A DNA stretch of 28,683 nucleotides, from NCBI GenBank assembly GCA_032718475.1, contig JAUCBJ010004041.1:1-28683 (forward strand), written 5' to 3'. How positions within the stretch are numbered: position 1 is the stretch's first letter; every line of letters begins with the position of its first letter. The notes below the pieces were generated by a model, which did not search any database, had not been told where the DNA came from, and saw only the letters and a list, made by a program, of their open reading frames with translations. This stretch comes from Nemertoderma westbladi. Lineage: Eukaryota > Xenacoelomorpha > Nemertodermatida > Nemertodermatidae. Shown one piece after another: positions 20,101 to 27,148 of this stretch. The translations under genes were made by a program, and so were the position numbers.

Positions 20101-23100
20101 TCTAAAATCCTGAGAATGTCTGTTTTCTTGGACTCTGACTTCATTTACCGTGTCAGTTTTCATGTTTGGCAGCATTTTTACAGTTTGTATGTCTGTCCGT
20201 TTGTCAGTCAATCTGTCTGTCAAAATACAATATGACACCATACAAAGCTAAAATCCCGGGAATGTCTCTTTTCTTGGACTCTGACTTCATTTGCGGTATC
20301 AGTTTCATGTTTTGCAGCATTTTTACAGTTTGTAAGTCTGTCCGTTTGTCAGTCATTCTGTCTGTCAAAATACAATATGACACCATACAAAGCTAACATC
20401 CCGGGAATGTCTGTTTTCTTGGACTCTGACTTCATTTAGTGTATCAGATTTCATGTTTGGCAGCAATTGAACAGTTTGTTTGTCTGTCCGTTTATCAGTC
20501 GATCTGTCTGTCAAAATACAATATGACACCCTGCAAATTCTAAAATCCTGTGAATGTCTGTTTTCTTGGACTCAGACTTCATTTACGGTATCAGTTTTGA
20601 TGTTTGGCAGCATTTGTAAAGTTTGTATGTCTGTCCGTTTGTCAGTCGATCTGTCTGTCAAAATACAATATGACATCATACAAAGCTAAAATCCCGGGAA
20701 TATCTGTTTTCTTGGACTCTGACTTCATTTACTGTATCAGTTTTCATGTTTGGCAGCAATTGAACAGTTTGTATGTCTGTCCGTTTGTAAGTCAATGTGT
20801 CTGTCAAAATACAATATGACACCATACAAAGCTAAAATCCCGGGAATATCTGTTTTCTTGGACTCTGACTTCATTTACTGTATCAGTTTTCATGTTTGGC
20901 AGCAATTGAAGAGTTTGTATGTCTGTCCGTTTGTCAGTCAATGTGTCTGTCAAAATACAATATGACACCATACAATGCTAAAATCCCGGGAATGTCTGTT
21001 TTCTTGGACTCTGACTTCATTTACTGTATCAGTTTTCATGTTTGGCAGCAATTGAACAGTTTGTATGTCTGTCCGTTTGTCAGTCGATGTGTCTGTCAAA
21101 ATACAATATGACACCATACAAAGCTAAAATCCCGGGAATGTCTGTTTTCTTAGACTCTGACTTCATTTACTGTATCAGTTTTCATGTTTGGCAGCAATTG
21201 AACAGTTTATTATGTCTGTCCGTTTGTCAGTCAATCTGTCTGTCAAAATACAATATCACACCATACAAAGCTAAAATATCGGGAATGTCTGTTTTCTTGG
21301 ACTCTGAATTCATTTACTGTATCAGTTGTCATGTTTGCCAGTATTGTACAGTTTGTATGTCTGTCCGTTTGTCAGTCAATCTGTCTGTCAAAATACAATA
21401 TGACACCATACAAGCTAACATCCCGGGAATGTCTGTTTTCTTGGACTCTGACTTCATTTAGTGTATCAGATTTCATGTTTGGCAGCAATTGAACAGTTTG
21501 TTTGTCTGTCCGTTTATCAGTCGATCTGTCTATCAAAATACAATATGACACCCTGCAAATTCTAAAATCCTGTGAATGTCTGTTTTCTTGGACTCTGACT
21601 TCATTTACGGTATCAGTTTCCATGTTTGGCAGCAATTTTACAGTTTGTAAGTCTGTCCGTTTGTCTGTCAATCTGTCTGTCAAAATACAATATGACACCA
21701 TACAAAGCTAACATCCCGGGAATGTCTGTTTTCTTGGACTCTGACTTCATTTAGTGTATCAGATTTCATGTTTGGCAGCAATTGAACAGTTTGTTTGTCT
21801 GTCCGTTTATCAGTCGATCTGTCTGTCAAAATACAATATGACACCCTGCAAATTCTGAAATCCTGTGAATGTCAGTTTTCTTGGACTCTGACTTCATTAT
21901 GTATCAGTTTCAATGTTTGGCAGCAATTTTACAGTTTGTAAGTCTGTCCGTTTGTCTGTCAATCTGTCTGTCAAAATACAATATGACACCCTATAAAGCT
22001 TAAATCTTGGGAATGTCTGTTTTTGGACTCTGAATTAATTTGCGGTATCAGTTTCAATGTTTGGCAACAATTTTACAGTTTGTACGTCTGTCCGTTTATC
22101 TGTCAATATGTCAGTCAAAATATATTTTAACACACCGCAAAACAAAAAAATTCGATACGTGCTTTTTATTGTTCTCTGATTTCATTCCAATATCAATTCT
22201 CATGTTTTATGTCACCTTGACTGTTTGACTGTCAAAATATCATATATCACCCTACAAAGCAAGTTTTCTGGGACCGAATTGTCCGGTACCGAATTGTTCG
22301 GGACCGAATTGTCCTAGGACCGAATTTTCTGGGACCGAATTGTCTGGGACCGAATTGTCCGGTACCGAATTGTCCGGTACCGAATAGTCCGTATCTTGAT
22401 AGAAATATAATTCGGACCAAAAACAATTTAATATGAAAATTGAATTACAAATATTTATATACTTATTTAGCATAATATTAATATGTATAAATTCAAGAAT
22501 AAAAACGTATTAAATCAATAGCTTAATTTAATTTAATTTGGTCCTGGAAAATTCGGTCCCATTAAATATGTATGTTATGGGACCGAATTTTCTAAGTCAG
22601 TATCCGGTCAATTAGGTCCCAAAACACTAAATTAAAGGGACCGAATTGAGCGGGCTTGAATTGTCCTGATTCCATTTTCTTGGTGTCTGTCTTATTTTCG
22701 ATATCATTTTTCATGTTTGGTGGCATCTCAACTGTCTGTCTGTCTTTCCGTTTGTCTGTCAATCCGTATGTTAAAAGATATTATATCGCACCACATAGTT
22801 AAAATCTTATGAGGTTTACCTGGTCTCGGATTTCATTTCCGATGTTAGCATTATTGATTGGCTGCAATGAAACTGTTTGTATGTTATGTCAGTATTGATG
22901 TTCAGACAGACAAAAAATTTCGTCCAGGAAATCCCAAATAATGGCGAATATTTTAGAATAACGTCGTCGTTGTTCTATTTTAGATTGTTGGTATGCCGTC
23001 TAACATTTTGATGGACAAACCAACATGATGGACATGAAAAGACAGCTAGCTAGCTAGCTACAGTATTATAACTCGAGAAATAAAAGATATGTGGTGAGGC

Positions 23101-26100
23101 CATTTTCACATGAAACATGGAACATTTCACATTTTTCATGAAAATCTTAAGAGACACGAACAAAGATAAAATAAATCATACAGCCAGCTATAAAGTCCAT
23201 CTATTACCTGATTGCTTATGGCTGCATGTTTTATTTTATCATTTAATTTGCAGCCATAAGCGTGGGCGCAAATGGCCTTATGGCTGCAGGGTAAATTATT
23301 TCCATGCAGCCATAAGTCATTTAAAAAAAATAAAAGTTTCAGCTAAATATATAATATAACATAATTTATATAGCCAATTGTGCCAGATATATGGTTCCTC
23401 CAATTCCCTATCGGGAAATATGAAGCCATAAGGCCGGTCATCTCTTATGGCTGCATGTGACCATAAGGCCATTTTTGTGACCATAAGGCCATTGTCTTAT
23501 ATATGATGCAGCCATAAGACTTTACCCAATCGGGTAAAACCGGCATTATGGCTGCATGTGAGATACATATATGTATAACCATCCAATATCTCAAAAACTC
23601 AAGCAGGTACGCAAAAATTTTAATAACAAACTCTCCATAAATTTTGGTTGCGCACAAGACTATATTTTTTGTGGCGTTTCGATCACGGGGTCACTGAAAA
23701 ATAGCGGTTTTGAAAATTTAAAGTCGAATTTCACCGATTTCAACTCGTCGAGTAGGCACCAACGTTTTTATTTGAGATATTCAGTCATTTGAGCAACATA
23801 TTTGAGCCTCAGAATCTTTTCAAATATCGCCAATCTCGCACAGAACGTCGCCAAAATTTGTTAGTCCGGCAAAAAAACGCACAAATTCGTCTAAAAGAGT
23901 AAATTATTTAGTTGCGGAATAATATGATTCAACTAGAAAAGCCAGCCAGCTGGCTGTAAGGAGACCGTCCATATAGACACGTTGTGGGGTCTTCGAGCAG
24001 CACGGGTTCAAATGTTCAATGACTGAGCAGCGACTAATTAACAAATTTATGAGAGATTCATTGACCAGCTACAGACAGACCAATATTGTGACATATATTT
24101 TAGTTTAATGTTTGATTCAATTAGAGGCACAAATTAAAAAGCCTACAAATATATAGGGGTGAATAATTAAATTAGTCACCCATTAAAAGGTAGTCAAATA
24201 TAAGTTGCAATCTATATAAATTTTTAAATTCAGTAGTGTGCGTGTGTTGTGTATTGATTCCGTAGATTTCATGTTGAAATAGCGTTCATTAATTTAATTT
24301 CTATTTAATGATTCATGCATACTAATACACACATTAAATTAGTTCGCGTGTGTTAAGTGTGTAAGATTTGATTGTTTCGTCACGAAACCATTAGGGCACA
24401 GAAACTGACGGATTCTTCGCGAATTTCGCAAACGTCGCAAACTTCGGGAATTTGTTCTACAATTTTGACTCCTTAAGCAAAAGGGTCCCGAATGAGTTTT
24501 TTAACCTTTATTTTTTGTGATTTTGAGTGCTTTTTTTATATTAGTGAATATTCTAGAACCTTAGTAGATTTTTAATGGTATATAGCTAGTATTTTTTACT
24601 AGCTAGTAATTTTTGGAAATTATTTTGGTCATTAATATATTCTTCAACAGTTTAACCTGAAATATCATGGACTTTCACATTTTTTATAATTTCAAAAAAT
24701 ACTAGCTAGCAAAAAATCACTAGCTATCATAAAAAACATATCTACTAATGTTGTAGAACTTTCACCAATACCAAAAAATTAAAAAACTCTAAAAAAGGAT
24801 TGGTGAAAAATGGCTGGGGTGTCGACAGGGCGAAGTAGGGACCGTGTTGCTTAACCCCTTAGAGCCTATGACGTCCACTGCACGTCACCATGGTCAACAC
24901 GAAAACGTGCAGTGGACGTCATGCTGGAATACATGTTTTATTGGAAGGCTCTTGGAGTAGGTATACTGGTGGATAGTATTAATGACATTTATTGCTCTTC
25001 GTGGCAAAAAATCCATTCTGTACTGTAGATAGGCTGTATTGTAGACTGTATTATTAGTGTTAGGTATATGGCGTAATGCCAACCACAGTACAGTAGTTCA
25101 GACTGACAGAGAGACCGACAGACAGACAGACAGACTAGATTTATGTAAACGTGTAAACTGACATCAGAAATGAAATCAGCAACCCTTAAACCCCCATAGC
25201 GAGAATGTTGGTTAGTTAGTATACTTTCTTAAGTTTTCACAGACTGACTGACAGAAAGACCGACAGCCAGACAGACTAGATTTTTTTAAACGTGAAAACT
25301 GACATCTGAAATAAACTTAGCACCCATTAAAACCCCCATAACGAGAATGTTAGTTAGTTTGTATTCTTTTTTAAGTTTTGACAGACTGACTGACTGACAG
25401 AAAGACCGACAAACAGACAGTCTAGATTTATGTAAACCTGAAAACTGACATCAGAAATGAAATCAGCACCCCTTAAAACCCCCATAGCGAGAATGTTAGT
25501 TAATTTGAATTCTCTTTTATGTTTTGACAGACTGACTGACAGAATGACCGACAGACAGACAGACTAGATTTATGTAAACGTGAAAACTGACATCAGAAAT
25601 GTAATCAGCACTCCTTAAAACCCCCATAGTGAGAATGTTAGCGACAAGTTTTAATTATTAACCATATTTCGTAAGATATATTTTAAAACATTTATTTATT
25701 AATAATGCAATAACTGAATAACCAGATAACGGAACGACAAACCGAATTGAAACTTTTAATTACTAATAATAATTGTGGTGAGAGGTGATGGAAATCAAGG
25801 ATATATGTTGTTATGTTATGGAGCACGCGTTGGTAGGCACAGGCAATGAATTGATGTCTGTTGAGATGTATTGAAGGAGCACTATTCCTTCTTTAGTAAT
25901 AATAATATTAATGTCATGGAATAACTGATACCTAAAAAACACACACACCCCCCCGTCAGCCAGTTCTATGGAGAGTGAGTGAATGGATAGGGAATTAATG
26001 CTATCCTACCATCCCCAACCAGCAGCAGTCTGCCTCTAACAGGCCAGGACATTCTCAGCGTTGCTAAGACACGGGAAGGAATTACTCCGTATTGACTGTC

Positions 26101-27099
26101 ATTAGGCGGTTAGAGCCTGCGTGTGAATTAATTGATAAAAATGCAATTTTAATTGTAAATCAATAAATAACTATAAAACTTGACATTAATCTCGAGTATA
26201 AAGTAAAGACTTTGATAGAATGGGACACGGCGAATCTACCCATGTTAATTTTATACCAGATGGGATAAATGTTACCCCCCTAAATAATTAATTACCGATA
26301 GAAGAATCGAAATAATTCGATTCAACCATACAATTTAGCTGAAGATATATATAAATTTAGATTATGGCTTCCGACGTTTATGGCTTCCGACACACACACT
26401 GACACACACACAGACTTTTGAAAAACGGCCATAGTATAATTATATCTGTTCGCTGATGGCTCGCCATACGTGTCTCGCCCCACAAACGTAGTGTTAGTTG
26501 TGTCCCTCCTCATTCATTATCATCAACTCCCTCCCACCTAACAGCAGTGAGTAACCTTATAGATTATTGTCATAGGATTCACTGGGAAGAGGTATTCATC
26601 TGGTGGGGTAATACATTATACAAACTTACAGTTGATGTTTGATTACTGTCTGGGTTAGAGTGAGATAGTAATCAATTTGGCAAGTAATATACTTCTCTGC
26701 ATTTTGGGCTATCCATTCAATAAATAGTAGTTGCTTACTAGGCCCACATGAGTACCAGCAGCTGGTGTTTCTATCGTTGAGTTGAAGGCAATTATCGTGT
26801 TTCCATTTTTGCTCACTCAGGGTACTGCGGTACTGGTTTGAGGGGCAGGTTCGTTTAAAGCCAGCTTGCTGGCTTTCTAGTATTAAATTGTTATTAAACC
26901 GTAAAATTAAACCTTGGTGTTAAATACTTACAATCTGATACATTTCGAGTCGGAGTCCCGGTTATGGCGCTGTCTGATCGTCGTCTACGCGAGCTGACAG
27001 GGCTCCGCGCTGTTGCCATGGTAGCGAACACGTCATTATTCAAAGCCCCAGAATTCCCGATATTCATGTCAACTATGTTTACGGGAATCTTTGGTTTAT
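8038..27099 (-). CDS. Multi-exon host gene: Ser/Lys-rich, largely disordered protein (5' end missing)
   Basis: I join nine exons: 27099-26932, 14437-14330, 13898-13778, 13688-13528, 12413-12337, 11693-11597, 11495-11138, 10869-8265 and 8121-8038. All eight introns are GT-AG and the phase matches at every junction, giving 1258 codons plus stop (numbered from the first complete codon). No enzyme fold, signal peptide or membrane segment is visible. The middle is basic and rich in S, T, P and K, with SPNK, KSPQK and KSP motifs; residues from about 950 on are acidic (DDDED, EDIEEID). Basophilic-kinase-like motifs RSRSF, RTRSFS and RNAS recur. This resembles cytoskeletal or scaffold proteins, but I do not recognise the family and assign no function. 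Nothing in it looks broken. More 5' exons are needed, and unseen exons in the 12.5-kb intron remain possible. Confidence 0.82.
8265..10869 (-). CDS. Large internal exon (exon 8), 868 codons
   Basis: The frame is open for the whole 2605 bp. The acceptor (T-rich run then TAG) is at 10870-10871. The first base completes a glycine codon with the GG of exon 7, and reading continues LTDQDVTTSMGVRTEIK, so the ATG at 10841 is internal. The first two thirds are basic and rich in S, T, K and P, and the last third is acidic with Asn/Asp/Ser stretches. The donor CAG/GTTTGT lies at 8265/8264 in phase 0; if ignored, a stop follows five codons later (8249-8247). A 2.6-kb exon of low-complexity sequence is typical of disordered scaffold proteins. 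Confidence 0.9.
11138..11495 (-). CDS. Exon 7, 118 full codons
   Basis: The acceptor TTGTTTTAG precedes GTCACAAC, and the donor is GG/GTTAGT. The incoming GT completes G of the previous exon, and the outgoing GG pairs with T of exon 8. It encodes polar sequence with HNRSSSATE, IPRAASFNEV, GLTRTRSFSDC and RKSSLSSREN. R-x-x-S sites are dense, which suggests a phosphorylated, possibly 14-3-3-binding segment (inference). Confidence 0.85.
11597..11693 (-). CDS. Exon 6, 32 full codons
   Basis: The acceptor TTATTATTAG precedes GATAAAGG and the donor is AAAAG/GTAAGC. It reads DKGDNKVQSMTTVDERET then NVAITDGARPVSRK in phase 0, and leaves one G that combines with exon 7. It is flanked by a 101-bp intron and by the intron that carries the SINE. 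Confidence 0.82.
11760..12010 (+). mobile_element. tRNA-derived SINE in intron
   Basis: The head has an RNA polymerase III A box TGGTCTAGTGG (11770-11780) and B box GGTTCGATCCC (11813-11823) at tRNA spacing. It looks most like a tRNA-Gly(UCC) head (GTGGTGA, CTTCCGA loop, CCCGGGTTCGA), which is an inference. A non-tRNA body follows with TTTGGGCACGG and GTGGTCGATAAATGGGAACC, a stretch of the kind found in invertebrate SINE bodies. The anticodon arm does not pair well, so it is not a functional tRNA gene. The 3' end is uncertain. It lies antisense in the intron between exons 5 and 6. Confidence 0.75.
12337..12413 (-). CDS. Exon 5, 25 full codons
   Basis: The acceptor TTGTATCTTCTAG precedes TAACCAAGG and the donor is CTCAG/GTAATC. 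TA completes the split codon from exon 4, then it reads TKEKDPRSMSLLSV and RSVDVEDCQTQ. It ends in phase 0, as exon 6 needs. Confidence 0.8.
12819..12950. repeat. Duplicated GATGAATTTTATGGCGTCCAGT blocks
   Basis: GATGAATTTTATGGCGTCC-type sequence occurs at about 12821-12842 and again, with one extra T, at about 12928-12950, immediately before the poly-C tract. The 51-bp unit described separately lies between the two. Confidence 0.8.
12856..12906. repeat. 51-bp direct repeat, copy 1
   Basis: GAAGCCTTTCACGACGGC through TTATTGTCT recurs at 13268-13318 with one substitution, in the same orientation 412 bp away, in the same intron. Confidence 0.9.
12951..13073. repeat. Poly-C (16) and poly-G (20) tracts 87 bp apart
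   Basis: An uninterrupted run of 16 C (12951-12966) and one of 20 G (13054-13073) lie in the intron between exons 4 and 5. They are complementary, and each can also form a four-stranded structure. Exact lengths are likely to be unstable or uncertain from sequencing. Confidence 0.9.
13268..13318. repeat. 51-bp direct repeat, copy 2
   Basis: This partner of 12856-12906 differs at one base (CCTTCC for CCTTTC). The following sequence to 13527 is intronic and has no recognised content. Confidence 0.9.
13528..13688 (-). CDS. Exon 4, 53 full codons
   Basis: The acceptor TTTTATTGCAG precedes GTGTTCTG and the donor is ATAA/GTTAGT. The G completes K from exon 3, then it reads CSDLPDIKQPSDRPPDPNN, LVPAFIATVIRDKNTS and SLPVLFQNREVSTVTPRI, leaving one A for exon 5. 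A weaker donor giving the same outgoing phase (TTC/GTGATA) lies inside, so the 3' boundary is less certain than the others. Confidence 0.75.
13778..13898 (-). CDS. Exon 3, 39 full codons
   Basis: The acceptor TTAATATTTCAG precedes GAGAAACTCG and the donor is CCAA/GTAAGT, a consensus donor. GA completes a Gly codon from exon 2, then it reads ETRQSLTRSRSFGKSD and so on to TTNIDDQLTT, leaving AA for exon 4. It contains the basophilic motif RSRSF. Confidence 0.85.
13899..14329. other. Intron 2, no feature recognised
   Basis: This 431-bp AT-rich intron has a small run of ACAACCACAG-type sequence near 14080-14115. I see no element boundaries or coding frames that survive scrutiny. Confidence 0.6.
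14330..14437 (-). CDS. Exon 2, 35 full codons
   Basis: The acceptor TTTATTTCTTACAG precedes CGGCAATTGG and the donor is CTCAG/GTAGTC. It reads AIGSSITDDDDIEFRYSG then LDGVINIQRMKTGVKNS. CG combines with the T left by exon 1 to make Ser. The intron on its 5' side is 12,494 bp. Confidence 0.82.
14934..14962. repeat. (TG)n(TA)n microsatellite
   Basis: A short alternating TG tract runs directly into a TA tract. Confidence 0.9.
14963..16056. other. AT-rich intronic sequence with one weak hairpin copy
   Basis: There is no gene. TGTGACCATAAG (14971-14982) and CTTATGGTTGCATA (15037-15050) are inverted and resemble the CAGCCATAAG family with a longer loop. GCAGCCATATTAC near 15858 is another half-motif. 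The rest is featureless. Confidence 0.5.
16057..16112 (+). repeat. CAGCCATAAG-family hairpin, copy A
   Basis: The left arm GACAGGCAACCATAAG (16057-16072) and right arm ATTATGGTGCATGA are inverted around a 12-bp loop, followed by TTTATTTAAACT as in the other copies. A related CAGCCATATAACG lies at about 16225. Confidence 0.72.
16518..16572 (+). repeat. CAGCCATAAG-family hairpin, copy B
   Basis: The left arm GACATGCAACCATAATAC starts at 16518 and the right arm GCTTAAGGCTGCATGT ends at 16560, then TTTATTTAAACT. It has the same order and spacing as copies A, C and D. Confidence 0.78.
16630..16650. repeat. 19-bp near-perfect palindrome
   Basis: TTCTCGAATAATTCGAGAA is self-complementary apart from its centre. 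No transcript context is known. Confidence 0.8.
16685..16985 (+). repeat. Diverged outlying satellite copies
   Basis: Blocks such as TTTTCATGTTTGGTGGCAT, GTCTGTATGTCTGTCCGTTTG, CTGTCAAAATATAATAT and CACCATACAAAGCTAAAATC appear in the same order as in the 146-bp satellite that starts about 1.8 kb downstream. About two diverged units are present, in the same orientation. Confidence 0.82.
17451..17504 (+). repeat. CAGCCATAAG-family hairpin, copy C (best)
   Basis: ACATGCAACCATAAG (17452-17466) pairs with CTTATGGCTGCATGT (17479-17493) with one mismatch, around a loop of 12 bp, then TTTATTTAAACT. It is the cleanest copy of the series. Confidence 0.85.
17645..17699 (+). repeat. CAGCCATAAG-family hairpin, copy D
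   Basis: GCACGCAACCGTATTG and GCTTATGGCTGCACGT flank a short loop and are followed by TTTATTTAAACT. The outer pair changed on both arms (CACG/CACGT against CATG/CATGT), which keeps the stem paired. Confidence 0.78.
17700..18141. other. AT-rich intronic sequence, nothing recognised
   Basis: I see no gene, RNA gene or repeat boundary here. Confidence 0.5.
18142..18645 (+). pseudogene. RTE-like LINE fragment, copy 2 (C-terminal part)
   Basis: It matches copy 1 from about 6500 to its tail: TTTATTTAGRGCAGCAGTAG at the start, GGGAGTCCATGCTGG, then the GHCFHRVDQPVHNLVLWRPHG block, DADDLANVMGDREL, and the shared tail GCAATGCARCATGCCGAT, ending in repeated TAG (to about 18645). Stops and shifts break the frame. 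It is strongly 5'-truncated, on the plus strand, in intron 1 and antisense to the gene. Confidence 0.88.
18790..22258 (+). repeat. ~146-bp satellite array, about 23 monomers
   Basis: Each monomer contains TTTTCATGTTTGGCAGCA, GTATGTCTGTCCGTTTGTCA, CTGTCAAAATACAATATGAC and GGGAATGTCTGTTTTCTTGG. Spacing between successive AATATGACAC marks is 145-148 bp (for example 19499, 19646, 19792, 19939, 20085, 20232). Two monomer types differ after that mark: CATACAAAGCTAAAATCCCG and CTTCAAATTCTAAAATCCTG. The edges are diverged. Apparent 60-140 aa frames on both strands result from periodicity and are not genes. Confidence 0.96.
22262..22670. repeat. GGGACCGAATTGTCC element inserted in the satellite
   Basis: Eight head-to-tail units of about 15 bp (TGTCCGGTACCGAAT type) occupy 22265-22385. 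About 150 bp of AT-rich sequence follows, then GAAAATTCGGTCCC (inverted) at 22547-22560, GGGACCGAATTTTC at 22579-22592 and GGGACCGAATTGAG near 22638. Satellite sequence is found on both sides. The arrangement looks like a non-autonomous element with subterminal repeats. The short Pro/Asn/Ser-rich open frame on the minus strand is a by-product. Confidence 0.75.
22671..22890 (+). repeat. Diverged satellite monomers after the insertion
   Basis: TTTTCTTGGTGTCTGTCTTA, TTTTTCATGTTTGGTGGCAT, CTGTCTGTCTTTCCGTTTG and GCACCACATAGTTAAAATC follow the satellite order. They continue the array beyond the inserted element and then fade out. Confidence 0.78.
22891..23177. other. Intronic sequence with a GCTA run
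   Basis: GCTAGCTAGCTAGCTA near 23046-23061 is a short tetranucleotide repeat. I see no gene. Confidence 0.6.
23178..23565. repeat. Cluster of CAGCCATAAG inverted repeats
   Basis: At least nine occurrences of CCATAAG/CTTATGG lie in 390 bp. TGCAGCCATAAG (23249-23260) and CTTATGGCTGCA (23277-23288) are a perfect 12-bp inverted pair. Further on, TGCAGCCATAAGAC (23507-23520) and ATTATGGCTGCATG enclose a second hairpin TTTACCC/GGGTAAA (23521-23537), giving nested stems. GACCATAAGGCCATT occurs twice (near 23459 and 23479). These are the same arms as in the single hairpins at 16-17.7 kb, here rearranged and multiplied. Confidence 0.85.
23566..24530. other. Intronic sequence, no supported feature
   Basis: It has local runs of CG-containing sequence (CGTCGCAAACTTCGG near 24430) and a short palindrome GCCAGCCAGCTGGC (23941-23954). 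No coding frame or boundary is convincing. Confidence 0.5.
24537..24771. repeat. Large foldback element (~85-bp arms)
   Basis: The left arm (24537-24621), with TTAGTAGATTTTTAATGG and AGCTAGTATTTTTTACTAGC, is matched inversely by the right arm (24688-24771), with ACTAGCTAGCAAAAAATCAC and ACATATCTACTAATGTTGTA, around a loop of about 66 bp. The pairing is imperfect but continuous. It has the shape of a MITE or foldback transposon with no coding capacity. Confidence 0.82.
24851..24922. mobile_element. TTAA-flanked 18-bp perfect inverted repeat (piggyBac-like end)
   Basis: TTAACCCCTTAGAGCC (24851-24866) leads into ATGACGTCCACTGCACGT (24868-24885), which is perfectly inverted at 24905-24922 with a 19-bp loop. 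TTAACCC followed by a GACGTC-containing inverted repeat resembles piggyBac-type termini. Only one end is seen, so this is a solo end or a very small derivative. Confidence 0.5.
25098..25645 (-). repeat. Second satellite array, ~142-146-bp period, inverted relative to the first
   Basis: Four units start CAGACTGAC near 25098, 25240, 25382 and 25528. Each has GACAGACAGACTAGATTTATG, AAACTGACATCAGAAATGAA and CCCCCATAGCGAGAATGTTAG. Read on the minus strand the order is GTCAAAA..., TTTCATTTCTGATGTCAG, TTTTCA, then GTCTGTC/CAGTC runs, the same plan as the 146-bp satellite on the plus strand. Common ancestry is an inference. Confidence 0.85.
25646..26931. other. Intronic sequence, small repeats only
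   Basis: TTATGGCTTCCGAC occurs twice (near 26364 and 26379), followed by CACACACA runs. AAGCCAGCTTGCTGGCTT (near 26859-26876) is a perfect palindrome. No gene is supported. Confidence 0.55.
26932..27099 (-). CDS. Most 5' exon seen (exon 1 of window), 55 full codons
   Basis: The acceptor CCTTATTATAG precedes ATAAACC and the donor is ATT/GTAAGT, a consensus donor. The phase that fits exon 2 is open throughout: KPKIPVNIVDMN, IGNSGALNNDVFATMATA, RSPVSSRRRRSDSAITG and TPTRNVSD. The incoming AT needs one base from an upstream exon not seen in the remaining 1.6 kb. Protein style (Ser/Arg-rich) agrees with the other exons. An open frame continuing antisense into the LINE at 27147 and beyond is accidental. 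Confidence 0.75.
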
Positions 27100-27148
27100 C
27101 TATAATAAGGTAAATATAGCTAATATAATATATTATTGTTGTCCAGGT

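Larger units (their letters stand above)
14438..26931 (-). other. 12.5-kb intron 1 hosting most repeats
   Basis: It is bounded by consensus GTAAGT (26931-26926) and CTTACAG (next to 14438), with matching codon phase across it. It is far longer than the other introns of the gene (89-1114 bp). Its length is explained by the satellites, hairpin elements, LINE fragment and foldbacks listed separately. Confidence 0.72.

Noticed and set aside
19000-21711. 60-140 codon open frames in the 146-bp satellite
   Set aside because: They recur with the repeat period and shift with single-base length changes between monomers, so they are not genes.
22252-22473. Minus-strand frame with SVPDN repeats
   Set aside because: The protein repeat is just the 15-bp DNA repeat read in one frame. 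Nothing conserved lies around it.
23946-24015. Possible tRNA-like sequence (TGGCTGTAAGG ... GGGTTCAAAT)
   Set aside because: The A box has two mismatches, the B box is poor and no cloverleaf stems form convincingly.
18790-25645. CRISPR-like array
   Set aside because: Repeats are contiguous satellites with no unique spacers, in a eukaryotic intron. No Cas-like gene is present.
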